Shown here piece by piece: positions 43,877-51,742 of a DNA stretch of 64,000 nt. The notes below the pieces were generated by a model. The model worked only from the letters and a program-made list of their open reading frames with translations. It searched no databases and was not told the DNA's origin. The stretch is from Oerskovia paurometabola (GTDB lineage Bacteria > Actinomycetota > Actinomycetes > Actinomycetales > Cellulomonadaceae): assembly GCF_016907365.1 (NCBI RefSeq), contig NZ_JAFBBV010000001.1, positions 2,914,001 through 2,978,000 on the forward strand, given 5' to 3'. The position numbers and the translations under genes are program-made. Numbering within the stretch: the stretch's first letter is position 1; the number at the start of each line of letters is the position of its first letter.

Positions 43877-44733
43877 CGCAGGACCCGCACTTCTTCGGGC
43901 AACCGCCCGATCCGACGCATGATCTGGTAGGCGACCACCGAGGTGAGCGCGCCGGCTCCGAGCACGACGGCCCCCTGGAACGAGCTGTAGGCCTGCGCGG
44001 TCTCGGGTCGGGTGGCCAGCAGGGCCAGGACGACCCAAGGCCCTGCCACCGCGAGTCGGGCGCCGTTCACGGTCCACGACTGGCGCGCCTCGAGCTCGCC
44101 TCGCGTTCTGGCGTCCTCGCGCAGGAACATCGCGAGCGTGCGCAGCAGCTTGCCGAGATCCGTGCCCCCCACCTCCCTCGTCATGCGCAGGGCCTCGACG
44201 ATGCGGTCGGCGACGGGATCTGCCAGGCGCGCCTTGAGCGCGTCCAGGCAGTCGCCGAAGCGCCCGGTCGCACGAAAGTCCTGGGCGAAGCGAGCGAAGG
44301 GTTCCCGCAGCTCGACCGGCCCCCGCTCCCCGAGCTGGCCCACCGCCTCGGGCAGCGAGAGGCCCGCACGCACGCCCGAGGCAAGGTGGTCCACGACCTC
44401 GGGCCACACGTCACGCAGGCTCGAGCGGCGCCGTCGGGCACGCGAGCGCACGAGAGCGACGGGCGCAGCGCCCGCCATCGCCGCGAAGCACACCGCGACG
44501 GGCAGCGCCCGGGTGAGTGCGAGCACGACCAGCAGGACGAACGCTCCGAGTGCCACGCTCACGCCCACCAGGGCGCGCGGGGTGACCGTCGGGGCCCCGG
44601 CGAGCACCAGGAGGTCCTGCGTCCTCGTCGACCAGGCGTCGGCCCGACGGGGAGGGCGAGGCGCCGGCTCCCACCAGGCCCACCAGACGCAGAACACCCC
44701 GACCCCGAGCAGCAGGCCCACCATGACGCCCAT
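43873..44733 (-). CDS. tadB: Tad pilus membrane protein TadB
   Basis: 286 residues with two N-terminal hydrophobic regions, a T2SSF domain (WPEVVDHLASGVRAGLSLPEAV, then MTREVGGTDLGKLLRTLAMFL) and C-terminal helices. The ATG lies one base after the tadA stop. With TadC it builds the platform on which TadA acts. Confidence 0.88.
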   Translation of the reverse strand: MGVMVGLLLGVGVFCVWWAWWEPAPRPPRRADAWSTRTQDLLVLAGAPTVTPRALVGVSVALGAFVLLVVLALTRALPVAVCFAAMAGAAPVALVRSRARRRRSSLRDVWPEVVDHLASGVRAGLSLPEAVGQLGERGPVELREPFARFAQDFRATGRFGDCLDALKARLADPVADRIVEALRMTREVGGTDLGKLLRTLAMFLREDARTRGELEARQSWTVNGARLAVAGPWVVLALLATRPETAQAYSSFQGAVVLGAGALTSVVAYQIMRRIGRLPEEVRVLR

Positions 44734-44734
44734 G

Positions 44735-45982
44735 TCAGCGGGCCTCCCCCGGTCGTGGACCGACCATGAGCGCCGCGAGGTCGATCCCGGCCCGGGCGAA
44801 CCGCTCCTCCGCCGGCGGGAACCCGTCGCCGCGCACGAGACCGCCCCCGACGCGGTGGAAGAGGTCCGAGGTCTCGACCACCCCCTGCTCCACGCGCCCG
44901 GGGACCCCGACGATCTCGCGGACCTGACGTCGACCGTCCGCGGTCACGCCCAGGTGGACCACGACGTCGACCGCACCGGCCACGGTCGGGACGACGAAGC
45001 GGTCCGAGACGTTCTCCCCGGCCAGCAGCGGCAGGGTGCACATCTTGGAGATCGCCTCCCGGGCCGAGTTCGCGTGGATCGTGCACATCCCCGGGACGCC
45101 AGCGTTCAGGGCGATCAGCAGGTCGAAGCTCTCCGCCTCGCGCACCTCGCCGATGACGATCCGGTCCGGACGCATGCGCAACGCCTCCTTGACCAGACGT
45201 CGCAGCGGGATCTCCCCCGTGCCCTCGAGGCTGGGCTGACGACACTGCATCGAGACGATGTCGCGCACCGCGAAGCGCAGCTCGAACACCTCCTCGCACG
45301 TGATGACCCTCTCGTGCGAGGGGATCGACCCGGCGAGCGCGTTGAGCATGGTCGTCTTGCCCGCCTGCGTGGCGCCCGCCACGAGGACGTTCAGCCCCGC
45401 CCGGACGCAGGCGTGCAGGAACGCCGCGGCGTGCGGGGTGAGGGACCCCAGGCGCACTAGGTGCTCGAGGTGAGAGGCCCGCACGACGTGCTTGCGGATG
45501 TTCACGGCGAAGTGCTCGCGCGTGACGTCCGGGATCACGACGTGCAACCGCTCGCCCCCGGGCAGCGCGGCGTCGACGAAGGGGCTCGAGAGGTCGAGGC
45601 GCCGACCGGAGGACTTGAGCATCTGCTCGACGAGGTCGCGGACCTGGGTGCTCGTGAGGATGGTCGAGGTGAGCTCGGCCGTCCCGCCGCGCGCGACGAA
45701 GACCTGCGCGGGCGAGTTGATCCAGACCTCTTCGATCTCCGGGTCGTCGAGGTACTTCTGGAGGGGGCCGAGCCCCGCGACGGCGTCGAGGACCGCCCGC
45801 ACGGCGCCGGGGACGTCGGCGAGCGGGGGCACGACGCCCAGCGCGGTGCGGGTGTCGTAGTCCGCCAGGGCGTCGGCGACGAGCTGGTCGATCCCCGCCT
45901 TGTCGCGCAGCGGGTCGACGCCTCGGCGGCGGATCAGCTCGCGGACCTCGCGCTCGAGGATCGCCACGCCTGCGGTGCTCAT
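44735..45982 (-). CDS. tadA: Tad pilus ATPase TadA/CpaF
   Basis: 415-residue hexameric secretion ATPase. The N-terminal domain has ILEREVRELIRRRGVDPL and GLGPLQKYLDDPEIEEVWIN; Walker A is VAGATQAGKTTM. The Asp box, Walker B RPDRIVIGEVREAESFDLL and the CTIHANS His box are also visible. The ATG at 45982 is favoured; an upstream ATG at 46102 lies beyond a GC hairpin and has no domain support. First gene of a co-directional seven-gene pilus unit. No TadZ/CpaE ATPase, prepilin peptidase or RcpC/CpaB gene is visible in the flanks. Confidence 0.92.
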   Translation of the reverse strand: MSTAGVAILEREVRELIRRRGVDPLRDKAGIDQLVADALADYDTRTALGVVPPLADVPGAVRAVLDAVAGLGPLQKYLDDPEIEEVWINSPAQVFVARGGTAELTSTILTSTQVRDLVEQMLKSSGRRLDLSSPFVDAALPGGERLHVVIPDVTREHFAVNIRKHVVRASHLEHLVRLGSLTPHAAAFLHACVRAGLNVLVAGATQAGKTTMLNALAGSIPSHERVITCEEVFELRFAVRDIVSMQCRQPSLEGTGEIPLRRLVKEALRMRPDRIVIGEVREAESFDLLIALNAGVPGMCTIHANSAREAISKMCTLPLLAGENVSDRFVVPTVAGAVDVVVHLGVTADGRRQVREIVGVPGRVEQGVVETSDLFHRVGGGLVRGDGFPPAEERFARAGIDLAALMVGPRPGEAR

Positions 45983-46029
45983 CGTCGTGCCACGCTCCCC
46001 TGCGTCCCTGCGCGCCCCCCGCGCAGTCG

Positions 46030-46062
46030 ACCACCCGGCGGGGTGGTTGCGCGCCGAGACTA
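46030..46062 (-). promoter_or_regulatory. Candidate -10 box and leader hairpin of the Tad operon
   Basis: TAGTCT (46062-46057 on the minus strand) is a possible -10 box. ACCACCC/GGGTGGT (46030-46036 and 46041-46047) forms a 7-bp hairpin in the leader about 48 nt before the tadA ATG. Confidence 0.4.
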
Positions 46063-46093
46063 GGGCACGACCGGCCGGGTCCGCACCGCCCCC

Positions 46094-46132
46094 TGTGGAC
46101 AACCGCTCAGGATCCGCGGGATCTCGCGGATC
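46094..46132. promoter_or_regulatory. DnaA-box-like 9-mer and 22-bp near-perfect palindrome
   Basis: TGTGGACAA at 46094-46102 is an exact reverse-strand TTGTCCACA. GATCCGCG (46111-46118) and CGCGGATC (46125-46132) give a palindrome matching at 20 of 22 positions. Both lie in the divergent region between tadA and the aminotransferase gene. Confidence 0.5.
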
Positions 46133-46224
46133 ACACCTCGGTGGATGTCCGAACTGTGGTCAGGGCCCCACGAGCTCCGGGCAGGGCAGCAGCGCGGGCC
46201 GCCACGGCGAGCGCACACCCGGCA

Positions 46225-46230
46225 TAGGGT
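46225..46230 (+). promoter_or_regulatory. Leaderless-type -10 box of the aminotransferase gene
   Basis: TAGGGT ends 6 nt before the ATG at 46237, with no ribosome-binding site. Confidence 0.55.
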
Positions 46231-46236
46231 CGGCGC

Positions 46237-47505
46237 ATGTCTGCGAGCACCCCCGCCGTCCCCCGTCCCGCCCTTCCCCAGGTCCCCGGCCGTTGGCGCG
46301 CCGCGGCCGCCGCGACGGGCCTGCTGCGCCCCGACGGCTCGGTGGCCTCGACGATCTTCGCCGAGATGACGAACCTCGCGCTGCGCACGGGGGCGATCAA
46401 CCTGGGCCAGGGCTTCCCCGACGTGGACGGCCCGCACGCGATCAAGGAGGCCGCGATCCGCGCGATCGAGAACGGTCACAACCAGTACCCGCCGGGCACG
46501 GGCATCCCGGTGCTGCGCGAGGCGGTCGCGGACCACCAGCGCCGCCACTACGGTCTCGACCTGGACCCGGACACCGAGGTCCTGGTCACCACGGGGGCCA
46601 CCGAGGCGCTGGCCGCGACGATCCTGGCTCTGGCGGGACCGGGCGACGAGGTCGTGACCCTCGAGCCCTTCTACGACTCGCACGCGGCGTGCATCGCGCT
46701 CGCGGGCGCCACGCACGTGCGCGTCCCGCTCCACCCGACCCCGGACGGGTTCCACCTCGATCCCGCGCAGGTGCGCGCCGCCGTCGGGCCGCGGACGCGG
46801 TTGATCCTGGTCAACACGCCGCACAACCCGACCGGGACCGTCCTGACGCGCGCCGAGCTCGAGGTGGTCGCGGAGGCGGCGCGGTCCGTGGACGCGGTCG
46901 TCGTGACGGACGAGGTCTACGAGCACCTCGTGTACGACGACGCGGTGCACGTGCCCGTCGCGACCCTGCCGGGCATGGCCGAGCGCACGATCACGATCTC
47001 CTCGGCCGGCAAGACGTTCTCCTTCACGGGCTGGAAGATCGGCTGGCTGCACGGCCCGGCGCACCTCGTGGAGGCCGTGCGCACGGTCAAGCAGTTCCTG
47101 ACGTACACGTCGGGGGCGCCGTTCCAGCCCGCGATCGCGCAGGCCCTGGCCGACGACGAGGCGCCGCGCGCCCTGGCCGCGTCCCTCGCGGCCCGGCGGG
47201 ACCTGCTGTGCGAGGGCCTGGTGGCCGCGGGCTTCGAGGTCGTCGTGCCGCGGGGCACGTACTTCGTGGTCGCCGACGGCGCACCCCTGGGCTTCGAGGA
47301 CGGCACCGAGCTGTGCCGCCGGCTGCCCGGGCTCGCGGGCGTCGTGGGCGTGCCGGTGAGCGCGTTCTGCGCCGCGTCACCGGGCGATGGGGACCCCTCT
47401 GGCCCGACGACGGCGCAGGCCCTGGCCTCTCGGGTCCGGTTCACGTTCGTCAAGCGTGAGGACGTGCTCCGCGAGGCGGTCTCCCGCCTCGCGGAGCTGC
47501 GCTGA
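46237..47505 (+). CDS. Class I/II PLP-dependent aminotransferase (DapC-like)
   Basis: 422-residue fold-type I aminotransferase. Visible are INLGQGFPDVDGPHAIKEA (N-terminal), TTGATEALAATILAL, VNTPHNPTGTVLT, VVTDEVYEHLVYDD and the Schiff-base motif ISSAGKTFSFTGWKIGW with the catalytic Lys. C-terminal RVRFTFVKRED has the carboxylate-binding Arg. This pattern matches the group called N-succinyldiaminopimelate aminotransferase DapC in actinobacteria, and also kynurenine/glutamine-type enzymes; the exact substrate cannot be told. It converges with the LCP gene, with 7 bp between stops. Confidence 0.88.
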   Translation: MSASTPAVPRPALPQVPGRWRAAAAATGLLRPDGSVASTIFAEMTNLALRTGAINLGQGFPDVDGPHAIKEAAIRAIENGHNQYPPGTGIPVLREAVADHQRRHYGLDLDPDTEVLVTTGATEALAATILALAGPGDEVVTLEPFYDSHAACIALAGATHVRVPLHPTPDGFHLDPAQVRAAVGPRTRLILVNTPHNPTGTVLTRAELEVVAEAARSVDAVVVTDEVYEHLVYDDAVHVPVATLPGMAERTITISSAGKTFSFTGWKIGWLHGPAHLVEAVRTVKQFLTYTSGAPFQPAIAQALADDEAPRALAASLAARRDLLCEGLVAAGFEVVVPRGTYFVVADGAPLGFEDGTELCRRLPGLAGVVGVPVSAFCAASPGDGDPSGPTTAQALASRVRFTFVKREDVLREAVSRLAELR

Positions 47506-47512
47506 CGACCTG

Positions 47513-48835
47513 TCAGGAGGCGCAGACCCCTTCGAGGAGCGGAGGCGGGGTGGTCGTCGTCGTGCCGGTGTCGGCGGGCGGCGCGACCTCGCCGGTCGTG
47601 CCGGCGTCGGGGACGGTCGTGCCGGCGTCGGGGACGGTCGCGCCGGCGTCCGGGACCGTCGCACCCGCGTCGGGAACCGTCGCACCAGCGTCGGGGGCTG
47701 CTGCACCGCCGTCGGCCGGGGGCGCAGCAGTCTCGTGACCGGGCGGCGGCTCGTCGGCGGCCATGCGGTCCCAGATCGCCTGGGCGTCCTTGGTCCACAC
47801 CACGCGGTTCTTGTCGTTCGGCGCTTCGACGACGGGCAGCGGCGTGAAGACGATCTCGGACGGCTTGATGTCCTTGAGCGAGAAGGCGAGCCCTGCCAAC
47901 GAGTCGAGGCCCGCGAGGTTGGGGCTCGCGCTGATCGAGGAGAGCACGGCCTTGATGAGGCCGTACAGCTGCGGGGTGTCCGTGATGATGTTCTTCGACA
48001 GGAGCTCACGCATCATCGAGTCCAGGAACGCCTGCTGACGCGCGATGCGGGCCAGGTCGCTGCCCATCTCGAGTCCCATGCCGCTGCCCTTGCGGGCGCG
48101 CAGGAAACTGATCGACGTACGACCGTCGAGGACCTGCTCGCCTGCCGCGATGTTGAGGTCGCGCGAGTGGGATCCACCCACGACCGGCTCCGGGAAGCAC
48201 ATCCGCACGCCACCGAGGGCGTCGACGACCCCGATGACACCGGTCATCTTGACCACGACGTGGTCGGTGATGGTCAGCCCGGTGAGCTCCTGGACGGTCG
48301 TGATGGTGCACGCCGCGGCGCCCACCATGTCGTCGACTCCGCCGGACCCGATCTCGAACGCGGAGTTGAACATCGCGTCGTTCTGCTTGCGGGTGGTCCT
48401 GCCGTCGGACAGGTTGCACGCGGGGATGTCGACGAGCGAGTCGCGCGGGATCGACACGACCTCGATGCGGCTGCGGTCGCCGGAGATGTGCACCACGAAC
48501 GTCGTGTCGGAGCGCATGCCGTCCTCGGCACCGGCGAGCTCGGCGTTCTCCTCGTCGCGGTAGTCGGTCCCCATCACGAGGATGTTGAGGGCCTTGCCCG
48601 CGTACGGGTCGTCCGGGTCTCGCGGCGCCTCGGGTTCCGACGGCGAGTCGACCAGGGCCGACACGTCGCTGACCGTCACGGCCGACTGCCAGTCCATGTA
48701 GGCGGCGGCTCCGCCGACGACGCCGAAGGCGAGGACCGCGGTGGTGACGAGACCGGTGGCACGAAGGACCTTGTGCGTGCGCTGCGAGCGCGCGTGATGA
48801 GGGCCGCTGTTCGAGGCGGTCTTCGGGCTGGGCAT
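47513..48835 (-). CDS. LytR-CpsA-Psr family cell-wall glycopolymer ligase
   Basis: 440 residues. A cytosolic N-terminus is followed by one transmembrane helix (ATGLVTTAVLAFGVVGGAAAY, about residues 27-47). The LCP domain has ILVMGTDYRDEE (start), SIPRDSLVDIPACN and GGVRMCFPEPV, plus SFLRARKGSGMGLEMGSDLARIARQQAF. It attaches wall teichoic acid-like or arabinogalactan-like polymers to peptidoglycan. The C-terminal 60 residues are a Pro/Ala/Thr-rich tail with five PDAGATV-like heptads, likely a flexible extracellular stalk, ending in a single Cys. ATG at 48835 with TAGGCT 6 nt upstream. Confidence 0.92.
   Translation of the reverse strand: MPSPKTASNSGPHHARSQRTHKVLRATGLVTTAVLAFGVVGGAAAYMDWQSAVTVSDVSALVDSPSEPEAPRDPDDPYAGKALNILVMGTDYRDEENAELAGAEDGMRSDTTFVVHISGDRSRIEVVSIPRDSLVDIPACNLSDGRTTRKQNDAMFNSAFEIGSGGVDDMVGAAACTITTVQELTGLTITDHVVVKMTGVIGVVDALGGVRMCFPEPVVGGSHSRDLNIAAGEQVLDGRTSISFLRARKGSGMGLEMGSDLARIARQQAFLDSMMRELLSKNIITDTPQLYGLIKAVLSSISASPNLAGLDSLAGLAFSLKDIKPSEIVFTPLPVVEAPNDKNRVVWTKDAQAIWDRMAADEPPPGHETAAPPADGGAAAPDAGATVPDAGATVPDAGATVPDAGTTVPDAGTTGEVAPPADTGTTTTTPPPLLEGVCAS
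47600..47704 (-). repeat. Five 21-bp tandem repeats in the LCP gene
   Basis: Units at 47600-47620, 47621-47641, 47642-47662, 47663-47683 and 47684-47704 encode PDAGATV-type heptads. The first two differ by a single base and the others diverge progressively, which suggests recent expansion at one end. Confidence 0.8.
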
Positions 48836-48841
48836 GAGACG

Positions 48842-48847
48842 AGCCTA
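48842..48847 (-). promoter_or_regulatory. Leaderless-type -10 box of the LCP gene
   Basis: TAGGCT on the minus strand ends 6 nt before the ATG at 48835. Confidence 0.55.
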
Positions 48848-49024
48848 GATGCACGGCAGGGCCAAGGGCTTCGTGTCGTGCAAAGGAAATGTGAAGTGTC
48901 CTGCTGGATCTGCTGCCCACGAGGCCGAGCCGGGCCCCTCCCGTGCTCCTTCATATGGCGCATCTCGGGCGATCTCGGGCATGGACGAGGCACACCAGGG
49001 CCTGGCACCGGCCCTCTCTGCGGT

Positions 49025-50308
49025 TCAGGCGGGCAGGTGCCAGCCACCCTTGCGGAACGCGGGCGTCGCGAGCCCGAGGACGAGGAGGGAAGCCACGACG
49101 GCCCCCAGCATGACCGTGCTCATGGCCACCGCGTCGCCTCCGAGGACCCCGACGAGGGGGCTCACGAGCCCGGCGACCCCGGCCTGGAAGGCCCCGATGA
49201 CCGCGGCGGCCGTACCGGCCCTCTCGCCGTGCCGGGTCAGCGCCAGCGCGGAGGCGTTGGCCGGGATGAGTCCCTGGAGCGCGAGCGTGAGCCACAGCGC
49301 GGCCAGGAGCCCTATCAGGCCGCCCGCCCCGGTGAGCGCCACGACGAACAGCCCCACCGCGAACACCCCCTGGAGGACCAGGGCGGCGCGCAGGATCCGC
49401 ACGGGGGCGACGCGCCGCACGAGCGAGGCGTTGACCTGGGCCGAGATCACGAGGCCGATCCCGTTGACCGCGAACAGGGCGGCGAACTGCTGGTGGGTGA
49501 GCCCGTACCCCTCCTGCAGGACGAACGGCGAGCCGACGACGTAGCTCATCAGGACGGCCATGCCGAGCCCGGGGAGGACGGCCAGGGCGACGAAGTGGCG
49601 GTCCTTGAGGAGCGCTCCGTAGCCGCGGAAGACGCTGCCGACCCCGCCCACCTGGCGGCGCTCGGTCTCGAGGGTCTCGGGCATGAAACGCAGGACGATG
49701 AGCCCCAGGACGAGGCCCAGGACCGCGAGGACCCAGAACACCCAGCGCCAGTCGCCGTGCCCGGCGACGAACGAGCCGATGGTCGGCGCCAGGAGCGGCG
49801 CGAGCCCGATGACGAGCATGAGCCGCGACAGGATCCTGGCGGCGTCCGACCCGGTGAACCGGTCGCGGATCACGGCGATCGAGACGACCTGGGCCGAGGC
49901 GTTGAAGAAGCCCTGGAGGACGCGCAGGACGATGAGCCAGCCGATGGTCGGCACGACCGCGCACAGGACCGAGGTCACGACGTGCAGCGCGAGGCCGATG
50001 ATGACGGGCGCCCGGCGTCCGTACCGGTCGGACAGCGGGCCGATCACGAGCTGTCCGAACGCGCCGCCGACGAGCATCCCGGCCAGGGTGAGCTGCGCGA
50101 GGGCGGGGCTGGCGTCGAGGTCCGCCGCGACGTCGGGCAGGGACGGCAGGTACATGTCGACCGTGAACGCCGGGAGCGTGGCGAGTGCGCCGAGCAGGAG
50201 GACCCACTTGACGGTGGAGCGGCCGGGGCGCCGGGCCGTGGCACGCCCCTCGCTGTCCTTCGACGGCGCCGGCGGGGTGGGTGCAGTTCCTGCCGGGGGT
50301 GTCTCCAT
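49025..50308 (-). CDS. Bcr/CflA-type multidrug efflux MFS transporter
   Basis: 427-residue MFS transporter of drug-H+ antiporter class with 12 helices. The first is VLLLGALATLPAFTVDMYLPSLP. Motif A appears as GQLVIGPLSDRYGRRAPVIIG, and a second characteristic loop is RDRFTGSDAARILSRLM. I chose ATG 50308 because TATGAT lies 7 nt upstream; ATG 50320 would add four residues and sit inside the -10 box. Substrate is unknown. Confidence 0.88.
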   Translation of the reverse strand: METPPAGTAPTPPAPSKDSEGRATARRPGRSTVKWVLLLGALATLPAFTVDMYLPSLPDVAADLDASPALAQLTLAGMLVGGAFGQLVIGPLSDRYGRRAPVIIGLALHVVTSVLCAVVPTIGWLIVLRVLQGFFNASAQVVSIAVIRDRFTGSDAARILSRLMLVIGLAPLLAPTIGSFVAGHGDWRWVFWVLAVLGLVLGLIVLRFMPETLETERRQVGGVGSVFRGYGALLKDRHFVALAVLPGLGMAVLMSYVVGSPFVLQEGYGLTHQQFAALFAVNGIGLVISAQVNASLVRRVAPVRILRAALVLQGVFAVGLFVVALTGAGGLIGLLAALWLTLALQGLIPANASALALTRHGERAGTAAAVIGAFQAGVAGLVSPLVGVLGGDAVAMSTVMLGAVVASLLVLGLATPAFRKGGWHLPA

Positions 50309-50315
50309 GGGTTCG

Positions 50316-50321
50316 ATCATA
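50316..50321 (-). promoter_or_regulatory. Leaderless-type -10 box of the efflux gene
   Basis: TATGAT on the minus strand, 5 of 6 to the consensus, ends 7 nt before the ATG at 50308. It overlaps another ATG four codons upstream. Confidence 0.55.
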
Positions 50322-50416
50322 ACGATTCGACCGCCCGGCCACGCCCGGATCCGGGACCAGGTTTCGTGACGTGCCCGACGGCGCAGCCGCCTGTGCCACC
50401 CGACCTCACCGCACGC

Positions 50417-51217
50417 TCAGCGGCCCAGCAGGAGCCACGTGACACCGAGGGAGACGAGCGCGAACGCCGGGACGACCCACATGACCGTCGCCGACAGGCG
50501 TCGCGTCCGCCGCACCGGGCCGTCCTGCGGTTCACCGGGCAGCGGCGAGACGATCGGGTCGTCGAGCGTGCCTCTCCTGGCCTGGACCGCGCTCCACGCC
50601 GTGCCCACGGCGAGCACGAGCGCACCGGCGACCGCGACGGGCCAGGCCGGGAGCGAGACGAGGACGCCGTCCAGCAGGACGGGGACCACGACGAGCACCG
50701 CCATGCAGCCCGCCAGGGCGAAGAACGACACCAGCGGTCGCTCCAGGATGGTTCGCAGCACCGGGGAGCTGAACCGGTAGAAGAGCAGGATCGCCGCCCC
50801 GAACGCCGCGATCATCGCGAGCATCCCGGCCGTCACGTCGACGCTCGGCGCCGCATCGCCGACTCGCCCGGCCAGGGCCACCGCCGAGCCGCCCCAGCCG
50901 AGGAGCAGCAGCCCCAGGAACTGGGCGGTCACCGGCCCGAGCACCTTCACGACCTCCCACCGCCTGTCGGGCTCGACGGGCAGGTCGAGGCTCCTCGCGT
51001 AGGCCACGGGGTTCCCGAACGCCTCTGCGGCGGACTCTCCGCTCTCCGCGCAGTGGGACTCGACCTCGGTGAGCGCCCCACCGAGGGCGGCGCCCGGCAC
51101 GTCGAGCAGCCTCAGCTCGATCAGGAAGGCCTCGGCCCACTCCTCCTCGACGTGCGGCGCGAGGCGCCTCTCGATCTCGTAGCGCGCGGCGGTCCGCTTC
51201 TCGCTCGTGCGGGTCAT
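50417..51217 (-). CDS. Membrane protein paired with PadR
   Basis: 266 residues. An N-terminal soluble helical domain (IERRLAPHVEEEWAEAFLIEL, with AYARSLDLPVEPDR) resembles the HAAS-type domains found in proteins encoded beside PadR regulators. It is followed by about six transmembrane helices. The ATG overlaps the padR stop (ATGA), so the two are co-translated. Such pairs typically sense membrane stress, but the role here is inferred. Confidence 0.7.
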   Translation of the reverse strand: MTRTSEKRTAARYEIERRLAPHVEEEWAEAFLIELRLLDVPGAALGGALTEVESHCAESGESAAEAFGNPVAYARSLDLPVEPDRRWEVVKVLGPVTAQFLGLLLLGWGGSAVALAGRVGDAAPSVDVTAGMLAMIAAFGAAILLFYRFSSPVLRTILERPLVSFFALAGCMAVLVVVPVLLDGVLVSLPAWPVAVAGALVLAVGTAWSAVQARRGTLDDPIVSPLPGEPQDGPVRRTRRLSATVMWVVPAFALVSLGVTWLLLGR

Positions 51218-51615
51218 CGGTTCTCCTCGGTGGGGGTGGATCGACGGGCGGGGTCGTCGGCGCCGGGCTGCTCGGCCTCGGCCCCGGTGCCTGCGACGAG
51301 GTCACGGGTCGTCCGGGTGAACGCCTCCCACAGCGCGACACGCTGCGCGAGCTCGTGGCGGCCCGCGTCGGTGAGGTCGTAGTACTTGCGCCCGGGCCCG
51401 CCGTCTCCGGCCCGCCACTCGACCGTGACGAGACCGCCCGTCTCGAGGCGCCCGAGCAGCGGGTAGAGGGTCCCGCCCTTGATGACCCCGAGGCCGCCGT
51501 CGGCGAGTCGCGCGGCGATCGCGTACCCGTAGGTGGGGCCCTCGGCGAGGGTGCGCAGCACGCAGACGTCGAGGACGCCGCGGAGCCACTCGCTGGGCCA
51601 GGTGCTCTCGGTCAT
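51214..51615 (-). CDS. PadR family transcriptional regulator
   Basis: 133-residue winged-helix repressor. The core VLDVCVLRTLAEGPTYGYAIA and the wing GTLYPLLGRLETGGLVTVEW are characteristic, followed by KYYDLTDAGRHEL and a short dimerisation helix. ATG at 51615. TTGACA (51650-51645) and CACGAT (51627-51622) with a 17-nt spacer place the start of transcription at or next to the ATG. It precedes the membrane-protein gene in a two-gene unit. Confidence 0.92.
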   Translation of the reverse strand: MTESTWPSEWLRGVLDVCVLRTLAEGPTYGYAIAARLADGGLGVIKGGTLYPLLGRLETGGLVTVEWRAGDGGPGRKYYDLTDAGRHELAQRVALWEAFTRTTRDLVAGTGAEAEQPGADDPARRSTPTEENR

Positions 51616-51621
51616 GGCTAG

Positions 51622-51650
51622 ATCGTGTCGCTAACTAGTCAGCCTGTCAA
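51622..51650 (-). promoter_or_regulatory. Promoter of the padR unit
   Basis: TTGACA (51650-51645) with 17-nt spacer to CACGAT (51627-51622). The -10 box ends 6 nt before the ATG. CTAGTTAG-type dyads within the spacer may be the PadR operator. Confidence 0.55.
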
Positions 51651-51742
51651 CCTAGCCACGACCGAGGCCCGACGGCGCCGCTCGCCGACGCGATCGCCGA
51701 GCGCAGCGCGCGGCGTGGGTGGCACGAGGCATCCTGGGAGAC

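Noticed and set aside
46094..46102. Replication origin marked by a DnaA box
   Set aside because: Only one exact box, no dnaA/dnaN/gyrB genes and no AT-rich unwinding region.
47600..47704. CRISPR-like array
   Set aside because: Units are contiguous 21-bp coding repeats with no spacers; no cas genes.
47387..51382. 1331-codon plus-strand open frame across the LCP ligase, MFS and the PadR-linked membrane gene
   Set aside because: Antisense to well-supported genes with clear motifs and junctions; composition is low-complexity.
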